Of a stretch of DNA of 36,393 bases, positions 16,938-26,366 are shown in pieces. The stretch comes from Flavobacterium columnare NBRC 100251 = ATCC 23463. Lineage in GTDB: Bacteria; Bacteroidota; Bacteroidia; Flavobacteriales; Flavobacteriaceae. Location: assembly GCF_002530675.1 (NCBI RefSeq), contig NZ_PCMX01000019.1, forward strand, positions 1 to 36,393, given 5' to 3'. Every line of letters starts with the position of its first letter. Within the stretch, counting starts at the first letter, position 1. Made by a program: the position numbers and the translations under genes. Below the pieces are notes generated by a model that saw only the letters and a program-made list of their open reading frames with translations, ran no database searches and had not been told where the DNA came from.

Positions 16938-16949
16938 AACAAAAAAGAA

Positions 16950-17426
16950 ATGAGAAAAAGACAGGCCAAAAAAAGACCTCTTTTACCAGATCCAAAATTT
17001 AACGATCAATTAGTAACACGTTTCGTGAACAACTTAATGTGGGATGGTAAAAAATCGACTGCTTTTGCAGTATTCTACGATGCATTAGAAATCGTTGAAA
17101 CTAAAAAGCAAGATGCTGAAAAATCAGCGTTAGAAATTTGGAAAGACGCTTTAACTAATGTTATGCCTCACGTAGAAGTACGTTCTCGTCGTGTAGGTGG
17201 TGCTACATTCCAAATTCCAATGCCTATTCGTCCAGATAGAAAAATTTCTATGTCGATGAAATGGTTAATTCTTTACGCAAGAAGAAGAAATGAGAAATCT
17301 ATGGCAGCTCGTTTAGCGTCTGAAATTTTAGCTGCTGCTAAAGAAGAAGGTGCTGCTGTTAAGAAAAGAATGGATACTCATAAAATGGCGGAAGCTAACA
17401 AAGCATTCTCTCACTTTAGATTTTAA
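16950..17426 (+). CDS. rpsG: 30S ribosomal protein S7
   Basis: S7 (158 residues) binds the 3' major domain of 16S rRNA and nucleates head assembly; it lies near the E site. Recognised by the N-terminal [19 protein letters not shown], the central [20 protein letters not shown] and the C-terminal [12 protein letters not shown]. In E. coli S7 is the translational repressor of the str operon through the rpsL-rpsG intergenic RNA. Here that gap is filled by heptad repeats instead of an obvious stem-loop. fusA follows after 11 nt. Confidence 0.99.
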   Translation: MRKRQAKKRPLLPDPKFNDQLVTRFVNNLMWDGKKSTAFAVFYDALEIVETKKQDAEKSALEIWKDALTNVMPHVEVRSRRVGGATFQIPMPIRPDRKISMSMKWLILYARRRNEKSMAARLASEILAAAKEEGAAVKKRMDTHKMAEANKAFSHFRF

Positions 17427-17437
17427 TTCGTAAAGAA

Positions 17438-19582
17438 ATGGCAAGAGATTTAAAATATACTAGAAATATTGGTATTGCTGCTCACATCGATGCAGGTAAG
17501 ACAACCACTACAGAGCGTATCTTGTTCTATACAGGTAAGTCTCATAAAATAGGAGAGGTGCACGATGGTGCTGCTACTATGGACTGGATGGCACAAGAGC
17601 AAGAAAGAGGTATCACAATTACTTCGGCGGCTACAACTTGTACTTGGAACTTTCCAACAGATCAAGGTAGAAATATAGCTGAGTCTAAACCGTACCACTT
17701 TAATATTATCGATACTCCAGGTCACGTTGACTTTACAGTAGAGGTAAACCGTTCATTACGTGTATTAGATGGTTTAGTTTTCTTATTTTCTGCGGTTGAT
17801 GGTGTTGAGCCTCAATCTGAAACGAACTGGAGATTAGCTGACCAGTACAGAGTTCCTCGTATGGGATTCGTAAACAAAATGGATCGTCAAGGTTCTAATT
17901 TCCTTAATGTGTGTCAACAAGTTAAGGATATGTTGCGTTCTAATGCGGTAGCTATTACTTTGCCAATTGGTGAGGAGAATGATTTTAAAGGAGTAGTTGA
18001 CTTAGTGAAAAATCAAGCTATTGTATGGCATGATGAAACACAAGGAGCTACTTTTGATATCATCGATATCCCTGCAGATATGGTTGATGAAGTAAAAGAA
18101 TACCGTTCTAAATTAATTGAAGAAATCGCTTCTTATGATGAAAACTTATTAGATAAGTATATGGAAGATGAAAATTCAATTACAGAAGAGGAAATTAACA
18201 ACGCATTACGTGCTGCTACCATTGATATGGCAATTATTCCTATGTTGTGTGGATCTTCATTCAAAAACAAAGGAGTTCAGTTTATGTTGGATGCAGTTTG
18301 TAAATATTTACCATCTCCTTTAGATAAAGAGGGTATTGAAGGTATTCATCCTGATGATGCTGATTTGTTAGAGGAAGATCAAACTAAAATCTTGCGTCGT
18401 CCAGATGTAAAAGAGCCATTTGCTGCTTTAGCGTTCAAAATTGCTACGGATCCTTATGTAGGGCGTTTAGCTTTCTTCCGTGCATATTCGGGGCGTTTAG
18501 ATGCTGGTTCTTATATATTGAATACACGTTCAGGAAATAAAGAGCGTATCTCTCGTATCTACCAAATGCACGCAAACAAGCAAAATCCAATCGAATATAT
18601 TGAGGCGGGGGATATTGGTGCAGCAGTAGGTTTTAAAGATATCAAAACAGGTGATACAATGTGTGATGAGAAAAATCCTATCATTCTTGAATCAATGAAA
18701 TTCCCTGATCCGGTAATCGGTATTGCTATTGAGCCTAAAACTAAGGCTGACGTAGATAAAATGGGTATGGCTTTAGCTAAATTAGCTGAAGAAGATCCAA
18801 CGTTTACTGTTAGAACTGATGAGGCTTCAGGGCAAACAATTATCTCTGGTATGGGTGAGCTTCACTTAGATATCTTAGTAGATCGTATGAAACGTGAGTT
18901 CAAAGTTGAAGTGGATCAAGGTGAACCTCAAGTAGAGTACAAAGAAGCTTTTACCAAATCGGCACAACACCGTGAAGTTTATAAAAAACAATCAGGGGGT
19001 CGTGGTAAATTTGGTGATATCGTTTTCCGTTTAGAGCCTGCAGAAGCTGGAACTATGGGGTTAACGTTTGTTAATGAAGTAAAAGGGGGTAATGTTCCTA
19101 AAGAATATATTCCTGCTGTAGAGAAAGGTTTTAGAGAGGCTATGAAACAAGGGCCTTTGGCAGGATATGCTGTAGATAGCTTGAAAGTAACTTTGTTGGA
19201 TGGTTCTTATCACCCAGTGGATTCAGATGCTTTATCTTTTGAATTAGCTGCTAAATTAGGTTATAAAGAAGTAGCTAAAGCTGCTGGTGCTGTAATTCTT
19301 GAGCCAATCATGAAAATTGAAGTTATCACTCCAGAAGAAAATATGGGGGATATCGTAGGTGACTTAAACCGTCGTCGTGGTCAAGTAAATGATATGGGAG
19401 ATAGAAACGGGGCTAAAACTATTAAAGCAAACGTTCCATTATCAGAAATGTTTGGTTATGTAACGACTTTGAGAACTTTATCTTCTGGTCGTGCTACGTC
19501 TACAATGGAATTCTCTCATTACGAAGAAACACCATCGAACATTTCAGAAGCAGTAATTAAGAAAGCTAAAGGTAACGCTTAA
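17438..19582 (+). CDS. fusA: Elongation factor G
   Basis: Translational GTPase of 714 residues that drives ribosome translocation. G1 is [12 protein letters not shown] (residues 15-26), G2 RGITITSA, G3 DTPGH, G4 NKMDRQG and G5 CGSSFKNKG; domains II to V follow, with the domain IV loop near [15 protein letters not shown] and the C-terminal [21 protein letters not shown]. Sequence and length are those of a primary EF-G, not a paralogue. It lies between rpsG and rpsJ; tuf is not part of this cluster, unlike in E. coli. Confidence 0.99.
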   Translation: MARDLKYTRNIGIAAHIDAGKTTTTERILFYTGKSHKIGEVHDGAATMDWMAQEQERGITITSAATTCTWNFPTDQGRNIAESKPYHFNIIDTPGHVDFTVEVNRSLRVLDGLVFLFSAVDGVEPQSETNWRLADQYRVPRMGFVNKMDRQGSNFLNVCQQVKDMLRSNAVAITLPIGEENDFKGVVDLVKNQAIVWHDETQGATFDIIDIPADMVDEVKEYRSKLIEEIASYDENLLDKYMEDENSITEEEINNALRAATIDMAIIPMLCGSSFKNKGVQFMLDAVCKYLPSPLDKEGIEGIHPDDADLLEEDQTKILRRPDVKEPFAALAFKIATDPYVGRLAFFRAYSGRLDAGSYILNTRSGNKERISRIYQMHANKQNPIEYIEAGDIGAAVGFKDIKTGDTMCDEKNPIILESMKFPDPVIGIAIEPKTKADVDKMGMALAKLAEEDPTFTVRTDEASGQTIISGMGELHLDILVDRMKREFKVEVDQGEPQVEYKEAFTKSAQHREVYKKQSGGRGKFGDIVFRLEPAEAGTMGLTFVNEVKGGNVPKEYIPAVEKGFREAMKQGPLAGYAVDSLKVTLLDGSYHPVDSDALSFELAAKLGYKEVAKAAGAVILEPIMKIEVITPEENMGDIVGDLNRRRGQVNDMGDRNGAKTIKANVPLSEMFGYVTTLRTLSSGRATSTMEFSHYEETPSNISEAVIKKAKGNA

Positions 19583-19593
19583 TTTTTAAGAAA

Positions 19594-19899
19594 ATGAGTC
19601 AAAAAATCAGAATAAAATTAAAATCTTACGATCATATGTTGGTTGATAAATCAGCAGAAAAAATCGTAAAAACTGTAAAAAGTACAGGTGCAGTAGTTAC
19701 TGGTCCAATTCCATTACCTACTAATAAAAAGATTTTCACTGTGTTGCGTTCTCCGCACGTAAACAAAAAATCAAGAGAACAATTCGAAGTGAGTTCATAC
19801 AAAAGATTGTTGGATATTTATTCTTCATCTTCAAAAACCATCGATGCTTTAATGAAATTAGAGCTACCAAGTGGAGTAGAAGTTGAAATTAAAGTGTGA
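19594..19899 (+). CDS. rpsJ: 30S ribosomal protein S10 (NusE)
   Basis: S10, 101 residues, a head protein of the small subunit that doubles as NusE in antitermination with NusB. Diagnostic segments: [55 protein letters not shown]. It follows fusA by 11 nt and is separated from rplC by 116 nt that hold a long palindrome and a new promoter. It therefore appears to be the last gene of the str transcript instead of the first gene of the S10 operon. Confidence 0.99.
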   Translation: MSQKIRIKLKSYDHMLVDKSAEKIVKTVKSTGAVVTGPIPLPTNKKIFTVLRSPHVNKKSREQFEVSSYKRLLDIYSSSSKTIDALMKLELPSGVEVEIKV

Positions 19900-19922
19900 T
19901 AATTTACTTTAATTGAAATATT

Positions 19923-19959
19923 TAAGCATTATGTTTTGAAATTCAAAACATAATGCTTA
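19923..19959. repeat. Perfect 18-bp-arm palindrome between rpsJ and rplC
   Basis: Arms 19923-19940 and 19942-19959 are exact reverse complements around one base. The RNA hairpin would end the rpsJ transcript, although only a TACTTTTG stretch follows instead of a pure T-run. The -33 element of the rplC promoter lies in the left arm and its -7 box starts in the right arm. Confidence 0.85.
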
Positions 19960-19965
19960 CTTTTG
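19935..19965 (+). promoter_or_regulatory. Promoter of the rplC (S10-spc-alpha) operon
   Basis: TTTG (19935-19938), a 19-nt spacer and TACTTTTG (19958-19965) have the same geometry as the rpsL promoter. The predicted start is about 19969, 47 nt before rplC. Confidence 0.82.
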
Positions 19966-20015
19966 CGCACTCAAAATTAGAGTTATATATATTATTAATA
20001 ATTAATTATTTAAGT

Positions 20016-20633
20016 ATGTCTGGGTTAATCGGAAAGAAAATCGGAATGACTAGCATCTTCGACGAGAACGGGAAAAACATCCCTTGTACTGTTATTGAAG
20101 TTGGTCCTTGCGTTGTTACCCAAGTCAGAACCAATGAGGTTGACGGGTATGAGGCTCTTCAACTTGGTTTCGATGACAAATCTGCAAAGCAAACTAATAA
20201 GGCTGCTGAAGGGCACTTCAAAAAAGCGGGTACGGTTGCTAAAAAGAAGGTTGTTGAATTCCAAGGGTTTGAAGCTGAGCACAAATTAGGAGATGTGATC
20301 ACTGTGGATTTATTCGCTGAGGGTGAATTCGTAGATGTTCAAGGTGTATCAAAAGGAAAAGGTTTCCAAGGGGTTGTTAAACGTCACGGTTTTGGTGGTG
20401 TTGGACAAGTTACTCATGGTCAGCACAACCGTTTGAGAGCGCCAGGTTCAGTAGGTGCTTCATCTTATCCTTCCAGAGTATTCAAAGGAATGCGTATGGC
20501 AGGAAGAATGGGTGGAGACAATGTAAAAGTTCAAAATCTTAGAGTTTTAAAAGTAGTGGCTGAAAAGAACTTACTTGTTGTTAAAGGATGTGTTCCTGGT
20601 CACAAAGACTCTTATGTAATCGTTCAGAAGTAA
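20016..20633 (+). CDS. rplC: 50S ribosomal protein L3
   Basis: L3, 205 residues from the ATG at 20016 ([15 protein letters not shown]); an upstream in-frame ATG at 19953 lies inside the promoter palindrome and is excluded. L3 binds domain VI of 23S rRNA and reaches the peptidyl-transferase centre with the loop around [20 protein letters not shown]. In E. coli this loop carries Gln150, methylated by PrmB; by my alignment that position is Ser here, so the modification is probably absent. The TAA stop overlaps the rplD ATG by one base (TAATG), coupling the two. Confidence 0.99.
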   Translation: MSGLIGKKIGMTSIFDENGKNIPCTVIEVGPCVVTQVRTNEVDGYEALQLGFDDKSAKQTNKAAEGHFKKAGTVAKKKVVEFQGFEAEHKLGDVITVDLFAEGEFVDVQGVSKGKGFQGVVKRHGFGGVGQVTHGQHNRLRAPGSVGASSYPSRVFKGMRMAGRMGGDNVKVQNLRVLKVVAEKNLLVVKGCVPGHKDSYVIVQK

Positions 20634-21262
20634 TGGAAGTAAAAGTATTAGATATCAACGGAAAAGATACTGGGAGAAAAGTTCAACTTTCTGATTCAGT
20701 TTTCGCAATTGAGCCTAATAACCACGCTCTATACTTAGATGTGAAACAATATTTGGCTAACCAACGTCAAGGAACTCACAAGTCTAAAGAAAGAGCAGAA
20801 GTTGCTGGTAGTACTCGTAAAATCAAAAAGCAAAAAGGAACTGGTACTGCTCGTGCAGGATCTAAAAAGAGTCCTTTGTTTAAAGGAGGAGGAACAGTTT
20901 TTGGTCCAAGACCAAGAAACTACTCTTTCAAATTAAATAAAGCATTAAAACGTTTAGCTCGTAAATCAGCTTTAACTTTAAAAGCGAAAGAATCTAACTT
21001 AATCGTATTAGAAGACTTCGGTTTCGAAGCTCCAAGTACTAAAAATTTTATTAACGTATTGAAAGCGTTAGGGTTAGAAAACAAAAAATCATTGTTCGTG
21101 TTAGGTGGTGACAACAAAAATGTTTACTTATCATCTCGTAACTTACAAAAATCTTCTGTAATCACTAACTCAGAATTAAGTACTTATGCGATATTAAACG
21201 CAAATAATTTAGTTCTTTTAGAGGGATCTTTAGAAGGAATCGAACAAAATTTAAGCAAATAA
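20633..21262 (+). CDS. rplD: 50S ribosomal protein L4
   Basis: L4, 209 residues, starting at [14 protein letters not shown]; the ATG shares its A with the rplC stop. The long extended loop with GSTRKIKKQKGTGTARAGSKKSPLFKGGGTVFGPRPRNY reaches the exit-tunnel constriction, a site of macrolide-resistance changes; the family-typical residues are intact. In E. coli L4 represses its own operon through the S10 leader. The rplC leader here is short and shows no clear counterpart. Confidence 0.99.
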   Translation: MEVKVLDINGKDTGRKVQLSDSVFAIEPNNHALYLDVKQYLANQRQGTHKSKERAEVAGSTRKIKKQKGTGTARAGSKKSPLFKGGGTVFGPRPRNYSFKLNKALKRLARKSALTLKAKESNLIVLEDFGFEAPSTKNFINVLKALGLENKKSLFVLGGDNKNVYLSSRNLQKSSVITNSELSTYAILNANNLVLLEGSLEGIEQNLSK

Positions 21263-21268
21263 TAGGCC

Positions 21269-21556
21269 ATGAGTATCATTATAAAACCTATCGTTACGGA
21301 AAAAGTAACTAAAGACGGAGAAATATTCAACCGTTTTGGTTTCGTTGTAGATAAAAAAGCTAACAAAGTTCAAATTAAGAAAGCTGTTGAAGCTGCTTAT
21401 GGAGTAACTGTTGTAGAAGTGAATACAATGAATGTACGTCCAGATCGCACCACCAAATATACAAAAAGTGGTATGATAGCTGGTAAAACTAATGCTTACA
21501 AAAAAGCAATCGTACAAGTTAAAGAAGGAGAAACAATTGATTTTTACAACAACTAA
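21269..21556 (+). CDS. rplW: 50S ribosomal protein L23
   Basis: L23, 95 residues, at the tunnel exit where it docks trigger factor and SRP. Recognised from MSIIIKPIVTEKVT, NRFGFVVDKKANKVQIKKAVE and the basic loop RPDRTTKYTKSGMIAGKTNAYKKA. It follows L4 by 6 nt and precedes L2 by 10 nt, the standard S10-operon order. Confidence 0.99.
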   Translation: MSIIIKPIVTEKVTKDGEIFNRFGFVVDKKANKVQIKKAVEAAYGVTVVEVNTMNVRPDRTTKYTKSGMIAGKTNAYKKAIVQVKEGETIDFYNN

Positions 21557-21566
21557 GTAAAGTAAG

Positions 21567-22391
21567 ATGTCAGTAAGAAAATTAAAACCTATTACCCCAG
21601 GTCAGCGTTTTAGAGTTGTTAATGGTTTTGACGCCATTACTACTGATAAGCCGGAGCGCTCATTAATCGCACCGAAAAAATCATCTGGAGGTAGAAATAG
21701 TCAAGGAAAGATGACTATGCGTTATACAGGCGGTGGTCACAAACAAAGATATCGTATCATCGATTTCAAAAGAACTAAAGATGGAATTCCAGCTACAGTG
21801 AAATCAATCGAGTACGATCCAAACAGAACAGCTTTTATCGCATTATTGGCTTATGCTGATGGTGAAAAAAGATATATTATTGCTCAAAATGGTTTAAAAG
21901 TTGGGCAAACTGTAGTTTCGGGTGCTGATGTAGCTCCTGAAATCGGGAATACTATGCCGTTAAGCAAAATTCCTCTAGGAACAGTAATTTCTTGTATTGA
22001 GTTACGTCCAGGTCAAGGTGCAACTATTGCTCGTTCGGCTGGTACATTTGCTCAATTAATGGCTCGTGATGGTAAATATGCTACTATCAAAATGCCTTCT
22101 GGAGAAACAAGATTAATCTTGTTAACTTGTTCTGCAACTATAGGTGCTGTTTCTAACTCAGATCACCAGTTAATCGTTTCTGGTAAAGCAGGTAGATCTA
22201 GATGGTTAGGTAGAAGACCTAGAACAAGACCAGTAGCTATGAACCCTGTTGATCACCCAATGGGTGGTGGTGAAGGACGTTCATCTGGAGGTCACCCACG
22301 TTCAAGAAAAGGTTTACCAGCTAAAGGTTATAGAACCCGTGCTAAACAAAACCCGAGCAACAAGTATATTGTAGAACGTAGAAAGAAATAA
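21567..22391 (+). CDS. rplB: 50S ribosomal protein L2
   Basis: L2, 274 residues, a primary 23S-binding protein needed for subunit joining and peptidyl transfer. The N-terminal OB-like domain contains [19 protein letters not shown], and the C-terminal extension has [20 protein letters not shown] with the universally conserved His of the VDHPMGGG stretch. Length and motifs are normal; rpsS follows after 6 nt. Confidence 0.99.
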   Translation: MSVRKLKPITPGQRFRVVNGFDAITTDKPERSLIAPKKSSGGRNSQGKMTMRYTGGGHKQRYRIIDFKRTKDGIPATVKSIEYDPNRTAFIALLAYADGEKRYIIAQNGLKVGQTVVSGADVAPEIGNTMPLSKIPLGTVISCIELRPGQGATIARSAGTFAQLMARDGKYATIKMPSGETRLILLTCSATIGAVSNSDHQLIVSGKAGRSRWLGRRPRTRPVAMNPVDHPMGGGEGRSSGGHPRSRKGLPAKGYRTRAKQNPSNKYIVERRKK

Positions 22392-22397
22392 TAAGAT

Positions 22398-22676
22398 ATG
22401 GCACGTTCATTAAAAAAAGGACCTTTTGTACACTATAAATTAGAAAAGAAAGTATTGGAGAATGCTGAGGCAGGAAACAAGAATGTTGTTAAAACTTGGT
22501 CTAGAGCTTCAATGATTACTCCAGATTTCGTAGGACAAACAATCGCAGTTCACAACGGTCGTCAATTTGTTCCAGTATATGTTACTGAAAACATGGTAGG
22601 ACACAAGTTAGGTGAATTTTCACCAACTAGATCTTTTAGAGGTCACGCTGGAGCTAAAAATAAAGGTAAAAAATAA
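22398..22676 (+). CDS. rpsS: 30S ribosomal protein S19
   Basis: S19, 92 residues, head protein contacting S13 and the A-site tRNA. The [19 protein letters not shown] start and the [17 protein letters not shown]-terminal motif are diagnostic. Located between rplB and rplV with short spacers (6 and 8 nt). Confidence 0.99.
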   Translation: MARSLKKGPFVHYKLEKKVLENAEAGNKNVVKTWSRASMITPDFVGQTIAVHNGRQFVPVYVTENMVGHKLGEFSPTRSFRGHAGAKNKGKK

Positions 22677-22684
22677 AAGAAGAC

Positions 22685-23095
22685 ATGGGAGTTCGTAAAA
22701 GAGAAGCAGCAGAAGCAAGAAAAGAGGCTAATAAGTCTTTAGCGTTTGCTAAATTAAATAACTGCCCTACTTCACCTAGAAAAATGCGCTTAGTAGCAGA
22801 CTTGGTAAGAGGTCAGAAAGTTGAGAATGCACTAAATATATTAAGATTTAGTCAAAAAGAAGCTTCAAGAAAATTAGAAAAACTATTATTATCTGCTATT
22901 AACAACTGGGAACAGAAAAATAGTGAAGGTAATGTAGCTGAAGCAGGCTTATTTGTAAAAGAGATCAAAGTGGATGGTGGTATGATGTTAAAAAGATTAC
23001 GCCCAGCTCCACAAGGTCGCGCACACAGAATTAGAAAACGTTCTAATCACGTTACAATCGTATTAGGATCAATTAATAACACACAAAGCAATTAA
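22685..23095 (+). CDS. rplV: 50S ribosomal protein L22
   Basis: L22, 136 residues against about 110 in E. coli. The extra length is a charged N-terminal helix ([20 protein letters not shown]) before the conserved core, which begins near [19 protein letters not shown]. The tunnel beta-hairpin follows ([25 protein letters not shown]); macrolide-resistance changes elsewhere map to this hairpin, and it is intact here. I believe N-terminally extended L22 is usual in this phylum. Confidence 0.99.
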   Translation: MGVRKREAAEARKEANKSLAFAKLNNCPTSPRKMRLVADLVRGQKVENALNILRFSQKEASRKLEKLLLSAINNWEQKNSEGNVAEAGLFVKEIKVDGGMMLKRLRPAPQGRAHRIRKRSNHVTIVLGSINNTQSN

Positions 23096-23100
23096 TAAAG

Positions 23101-23841
23101 ATGGGACAAAAGACTAATCCAATCGGAAATCGCCTTGGTATCATCAGAGGATGGGATTCTAACTGGTATGGTGGTAATGACTACGGTGATAAAATCGCTG
23201 AAGATTACAAAATCAGAAAGTATATCCACGCTCGTTTATCAAAAGCTAGTGTGTCGAAAGTAATTATCGAAAGAACTTTAAAGCTTGTAACCGTTACTAT
23301 CACTACGGCTCGTCCTGGTATCATTATTGGTAAAGGCGGTCAAGAGGTAGACAAGTTAAAAGAAGAACTTAAGAAAATTACAGACAAAGAGGTTCAAATC
23401 AATATCTTTGAAATCAAAAGACCTGAGTTAGATGCTTATTTGGTAGCTAATAGTATTTGTCGTCAAATCGAAGGCCGTATCTCTTATAGAAGAGCAATTA
23501 AAATGGCTATAGCTGCTTCTATGAGAATGAATGCAGAAGGAATCAAAGTAATGATTTCTGGTCGTTTAAACGGTGCTGAAATGGCGCGTTCAGAAAGTTT
23601 CAAAGAAGGACGTATTCCTCTATCAACTTTCAGAGCTGATATTGATTATGCTTTAGCAGAAGCACATACTACTTACGGTAGAATGGGTGTTAAGGTATGG
23701 ATCATGAAAGGTGAAGTTTACGGAAAAAGAGACCTTTCGCCACTTGTAGGTATGGATAAAAAAGCTGCAGCTGGTAAAGGTGGTGATGCTCCACGTGGTG
23801 GAAAATCAAACGGTAAACAAGGAGCTCGTAAAAGAAAGTAA
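23101..23841 (+). CDS. rpsC: 30S ribosomal protein S3
   Basis: S3, 246 residues, forms part of the mRNA entry channel and its helicase activity. The KH domain signature [17 protein letters not shown] lies near residues 75-92, and the C-terminal S3 domain includes [19 protein letters not shown]. The last ~30 residues form a Gly/Lys/Ala-rich basic tail ([20 protein letters not shown]) longer than in E. coli. Order rplV-rpsC-rplP is standard. Confidence 0.99.
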   Translation: MGQKTNPIGNRLGIIRGWDSNWYGGNDYGDKIAEDYKIRKYIHARLSKASVSKVIIERTLKLVTVTITTARPGIIIGKGGQEVDKLKEELKKITDKEVQINIFEIKRPELDAYLVANSICRQIEGRISYRRAIKMAIAASMRMNAEGIKVMISGRLNGAEMARSESFKEGRIPLSTFRADIDYALAEAHTTYGRMGVKVWIMKGEVYGKRDLSPLVGMDKKAAAGKGGDAPRGGKSNGKQGARKRK

Positions 23842-23859
23842 TTTTTAAATTAAAGAAAA

Positions 23860-24285
23860 ATGTTACAGCCTAAAAGAACAAAATACCGTAAGGTACAGAA
23901 AGGTAGAATGAAAGGGAACTCGACTAGAGGTCATGAACTTTCAAATGGAATGTTTGGAATTAAATCGGTTCACGAAACAGGTGCTTTCTTAACTTCACGC
24001 CAAATCGAAGCGGCTCGTATTGCAGCAACTCGTTACATGAAACGTGAAGGGCAATTATGGATCAAAATTTTCCCAGACAAACCTATCACTAAGAAGCCTC
24101 TTGAAGTACGTATGGGTAAAGGTAAAGGTGCAGTTGAATACTGGGCTGCTGTTGTTAAACCAGGAAGAATTATGTTTGAGGTAGGTGGTGTGCCACTAGC
24201 GGTTGCAAAAGAGGCTTTACGTCTTGCCGCTCAAAAATTACCAGTAAAAACTAAATTCGTCGTTGCTAGAGATTTCGAAGCATAA
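23860..24285 (+). CDS. rplP: 50S ribosomal protein L16
   Basis: L16, 141 residues, organises the A-site region and central protuberance of the 50S subunit. Seen: [19 protein letters not shown], then [43 protein letters not shown] and [11 protein letters not shown]. Length is normal; rpmC follows after 12 nt. Confidence 0.99.
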   Translation: MLQPKRTKYRKVQKGRMKGNSTRGHELSNGMFGIKSVHETGAFLTSRQIEAARIAATRYMKREGQLWIKIFPDKPITKKPLEVRMGKGKGAVEYWAAVVKPGRIMFEVGGVPLAVAKEALRLAAQKLPVKTKFVVARDFEA

Positions 24286-24297
24286 TATAAGAAGATT

Positions 24298-24489
24298 ATG
24301 AAACAATCAGAAATTAAAAATCTATCTGCAGCTGAGTTACAAGAAAAGCTAGTTCAATTAAAAAAGACTTATGCCGACCTAACGATTGCTCATGCTATTT
24401 CTCCAATCGAGAATCCACTTCAAATTAGAAGTATCAGACGTTCAGTAGCGAGAATCGCAACTGAATTAACTAAAAGAGAGCTTCAATAA
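24298..24489 (+). CDS. rpmC: 50S ribosomal protein L29
   Basis: L29, 63 residues, a two-helix protein beside the exit tunnel next to L23. Recognised from MKQSEIKNLSAAELQEKL and the IENPLQIRSIRRSVARI segment. Lies between rplP and rpsQ as usual. Confidence 0.98.
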   Translation: MKQSEIKNLSAAELQEKLVQLKKTYADLTIAHAISPIENPLQIRSIRRSVARIATELTKRELQ

Positions 24490-24507
24490 TAGTATTCAGC
24501 TGAAAAG

Positions 24508-24765
24508 ATGGAAAAAAGAAATTTAAGAAAAGAGAGAGTTGGTGTAGTTACTTCTAACAAAATGGATAAATCTATTGTTGTTTCTCAAGTAACAAGAGTA
24601 AAACACCCATTATATGGTAAGTTCGTGTTAAAAACTAAAAAATATGTTGCACACGACGAAAAGAATGACTGTAACATTGGTGATACAGTAAAAATCATGG
24701 AAACTCGTCCATTAAGTAAAACTAAATGTTGGAGATTAGTTGAAATCATTGAAAGAGCTAAATAA
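24508..24765 (+). CDS. rpsQ: 30S ribosomal protein S17
   Basis: S17, 85 residues, OB-fold primary binder of the 16S 5' domain. Signature segments are [19 protein letters not shown] and [26 protein letters not shown]. rplN begins 2 nt after the stop. Confidence 0.99.
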   Translation: MEKRNLRKERVGVVTSNKMDKSIVVSQVTRVKHPLYGKFVLKTKKYVAHDEKNDCNIGDTVKIMETRPLSKTKCWRLVEIIERAK

Positions 24766-24767
24766 TT

Positions 24768-25136
24768 ATGGTACAACAGGAATCAAGACTAAAAGTAGCA
24801 GATAATACGGGAGCTAAGGAAGTTTTAACTATCCGTGTTTTAGGTGGAACAAAAAGACGTTACGCCTCAGTTGGTGACAAAATTGTAGTAGCTATCAAAG
24901 ATGCAACTCCTAACGGAAACGTTAAGAAAGGTGCGGTTTCAACTGCAGTTGTTGTTAGAACAAAAAAAGAAGTAAGAAGAGCTGATGGTTCTTATATCCG
25001 TTTCGATGATAACGCTTGTGTATTATTAAATGCAGCAGGTGAAATGAGAGGAACTCGTGTATTCGGTCCTGTAGCTAGAGAACTTCGTGAAAAACAATTC
25101 ATGAAAATTGTATCATTAGCACCAGAAGTGCTTTAA
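24768..25136 (+). CDS. rplN: 50S ribosomal protein L14
   Basis: L14, 122 residues, at the subunit interface, where it bridges to 16S h14 and binds the silencing factor RsfS in other bacteria. Diagnostic: [40 protein letters not shown] and [20 protein letters not shown]. Normal length; starts 2 nt after rpsQ. Confidence 0.99.
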   Translation: MVQQESRLKVADNTGAKEVLTIRVLGGTKRRYASVGDKIVVAIKDATPNGNVKKGAVSTAVVVRTKKEVRRADGSYIRFDDNACVLLNAAGEMRGTRVFGPVARELREKQFMKIVSLAPEVL

Positions 25137-25147
25137 TTATTATTACG

Positions 25148-25459
25148 ATGATGAAGCTAAAAATAAAATCAGGTGACACTGTAAAAGTTATCGCTGGTGA
25201 CCATAAAGGTGCTGAAGGTAAAGTTTTACGTGTAATTCGTGAAAAAAACAAAGCGGTAGTTGAGGGGGTAAACATGGTGTCTAAGCACACTAAGCCAAGT
25301 GCTCAAAATCCTCAAGGTGGAATCGTTAAAAAAGAAGCTCCTATACACGTTTCAAACTTAATGTTAGTAGATACTAAAGGTAATGCTACTAAAGTAGGTT
25401 TTAAAGTAGAAGGGGATAAGAAAGTAAGATTTTCAAAAAAATCTAATCAAGTATTATAG
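25148..25459 (+). CDS. rplX: 50S ribosomal protein L24
   Basis: L24, 103 residues, an early assembly initiator of the 50S subunit. The KOW motif region is [23 protein letters not shown], followed by [13 protein letters not shown]. Two adjacent ATGs (25148, 25151) could both serve; the first is used here. rplE follows after 2 nt. Confidence 0.99.
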   Translation: MMKLKIKSGDTVKVIAGDHKGAEGKVLRVIREKNKAVVEGVNMVSKHTKPSAQNPQGGIVKKEAPIHVSNLMLVDTKGNATKVGFKVEGDKKVRFSKKSNQVL

Positions 25460-25461
25460 TA

Positions 25462-26013
25462 ATGGCTTATATACCTAGACTAAAAGAAGAATATAAGAGC
25501 AGAGTAATTGCTGCTCTTACAACAGAATTCGGTTACAAAAACGTAATGGAAGTTCCAAAATTGGAAAAAATCGTTGTGAGCCGTGGTGTTGGTGCAGCTG
25601 TGTCTGATAAAAAACTTATCGATTATGCTGTAGAAGAGTTGACAAAGATTACTGGTCAAAAAGCAGTTCCTACTATCTCTAAGAAAGACGTTGCTTCTTT
25701 CAAATTGAGAAAAGGTATGCCGATTGGTGCAAAAGTAACTTTGCGTGGAGAAAGAATGTATGAGTTTTTAGATCGTCTAATTACTTCTTCTTTACCTCGT
25801 GTAAGAGATTTCAATGGTATCAAATCTACAGGATTTGATGGTAGAGGAAACTACAACCTTGGAGTACTTGAACAAATTATCTTTCCAGAAATTGATATTG
25901 ATAAAGTAAATAAAATTTCAGGAATGGATATTACTTTTGTAACATCTGCGAAAACAGATAAAGAAGCAAAATCATTATTAGCTGAATTAGGTTTACCTTT
26001 TAAAAAGAATTAA
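25462..26013 (+). CDS. rplE: 50S ribosomal protein L5
   Basis: L5, 183 residues, binds 5S rRNA and the P-site tRNA elbow in the central protuberance. Recognised from [38 protein letters not shown] and [19 protein letters not shown]. In E. coli the S8 repressor site of the spc operon overlaps the start of this gene. Here the L24-L5 gap is only 2 nt, and the structured element is upstream of rpsH instead. Confidence 0.99.
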   Translation: MAYIPRLKEEYKSRVIAALTTEFGYKNVMEVPKLEKIVVSRGVGAAVSDKKLIDYAVEELTKITGQKAVPTISKKDVASFKLRKGMPIGAKVTLRGERMYEFLDRLITSSLPRVRDFNGIKSTGFDGRGNYNLGVLEQIIFPEIDIDKVNKISGMDITFVTSAKTDKEAKSLLAELGLPFKKN

Positions 26014-26016
26014 GAC

Positions 26017-26286
26017 ATGGCTAAAGAATCAATGAAAGCCCGCGAGGTGAAAAGACAAAAAACGGTAGAAAAATATGCAGAGAAAAGAAAAGCTTTGTTA
26101 GAAGCTGGAGATTATGTATCTTTGCAAAAATTACCAAAGAATGCTTCGCCCGTTCGTTTGCACAATCGTTGTAAATTAACAGGTAGACCAAGAGGGTATA
26201 TGCGTCAATTCGGTATTTCACGTGTAACTTTCCGTGAAATGGCAAACCAAGGATTGATACCAGGAGTTAGAAAAGCTAGCTGGTAA
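26017..26286 (+). CDS. rpsN: 30S ribosomal protein S14, zinc-independent type
   Basis: S14, 89 residues, head protein near the decoding A site. Recognised from [23 protein letters not shown] and the [21 protein letters not shown] end. The protein has a single Cys and no paired CxxC motifs, so it is the long C-minus form that does not bind zinc. An 80-nt gap with a strong hairpin follows before rpsH. Confidence 0.99.
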   Translation: MAKESMKAREVKRQKTVEKYAEKRKALLEAGDYVSLQKLPKNASPVRLHNRCKLTGRPRGYMRQFGISRVTFREMANQGLIPGVRKASW

Positions 26287-26309
26287 GATTATAAAAGAGA
26301 TTATTAACA

Positions 26310-26352
26310 GGTTATAGGTTCAACCCGCGAGTGTGGGTTGAAAACCATAACC
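26310..26352 (+). promoter_or_regulatory. Structured leader hairpin upstream of rpsH
   Basis: Three stacked helices: GGTTAT (26310-26315) with ATAACC (26347-26352), GG (26317-26318) with CC (26345-26346), and TTCAACCC (26319-26326) with GGGTTGAA (26335-26342). An A bulge lies on the left and an AA bulge on the right; the loop has 8 nt. No T-run follows. Likely an RNA control or processing element, possibly an S8 binding site (inference). Confidence 0.65.
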
Positions 26353-26366
26353 GCAATTTTGTTTAT

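Noticed and set aside
17450..17725. Minus-strand 91-codon frame within fusA
   Set aside because: Shadow of the EF-G G-domain coding sequence.
19953..20015. N-terminal extension of L3 from an upstream ATG
   Set aside because: It begins inside the palindrome and upstream of the predicted transcript start; L3 normally begins [10 protein letters not shown].
20588..20632. N-terminal extension of L4
   Set aside because: It would overlap the conserved end of L3; the ATG at 20633 gives the usual family start.
26331..26366. N-terminal extension of S8 from a GTG
   Set aside because: The GTG sits in the loop and stem of the leader hairpin, and S8 normally starts at [15 protein letters not shown] sequence.
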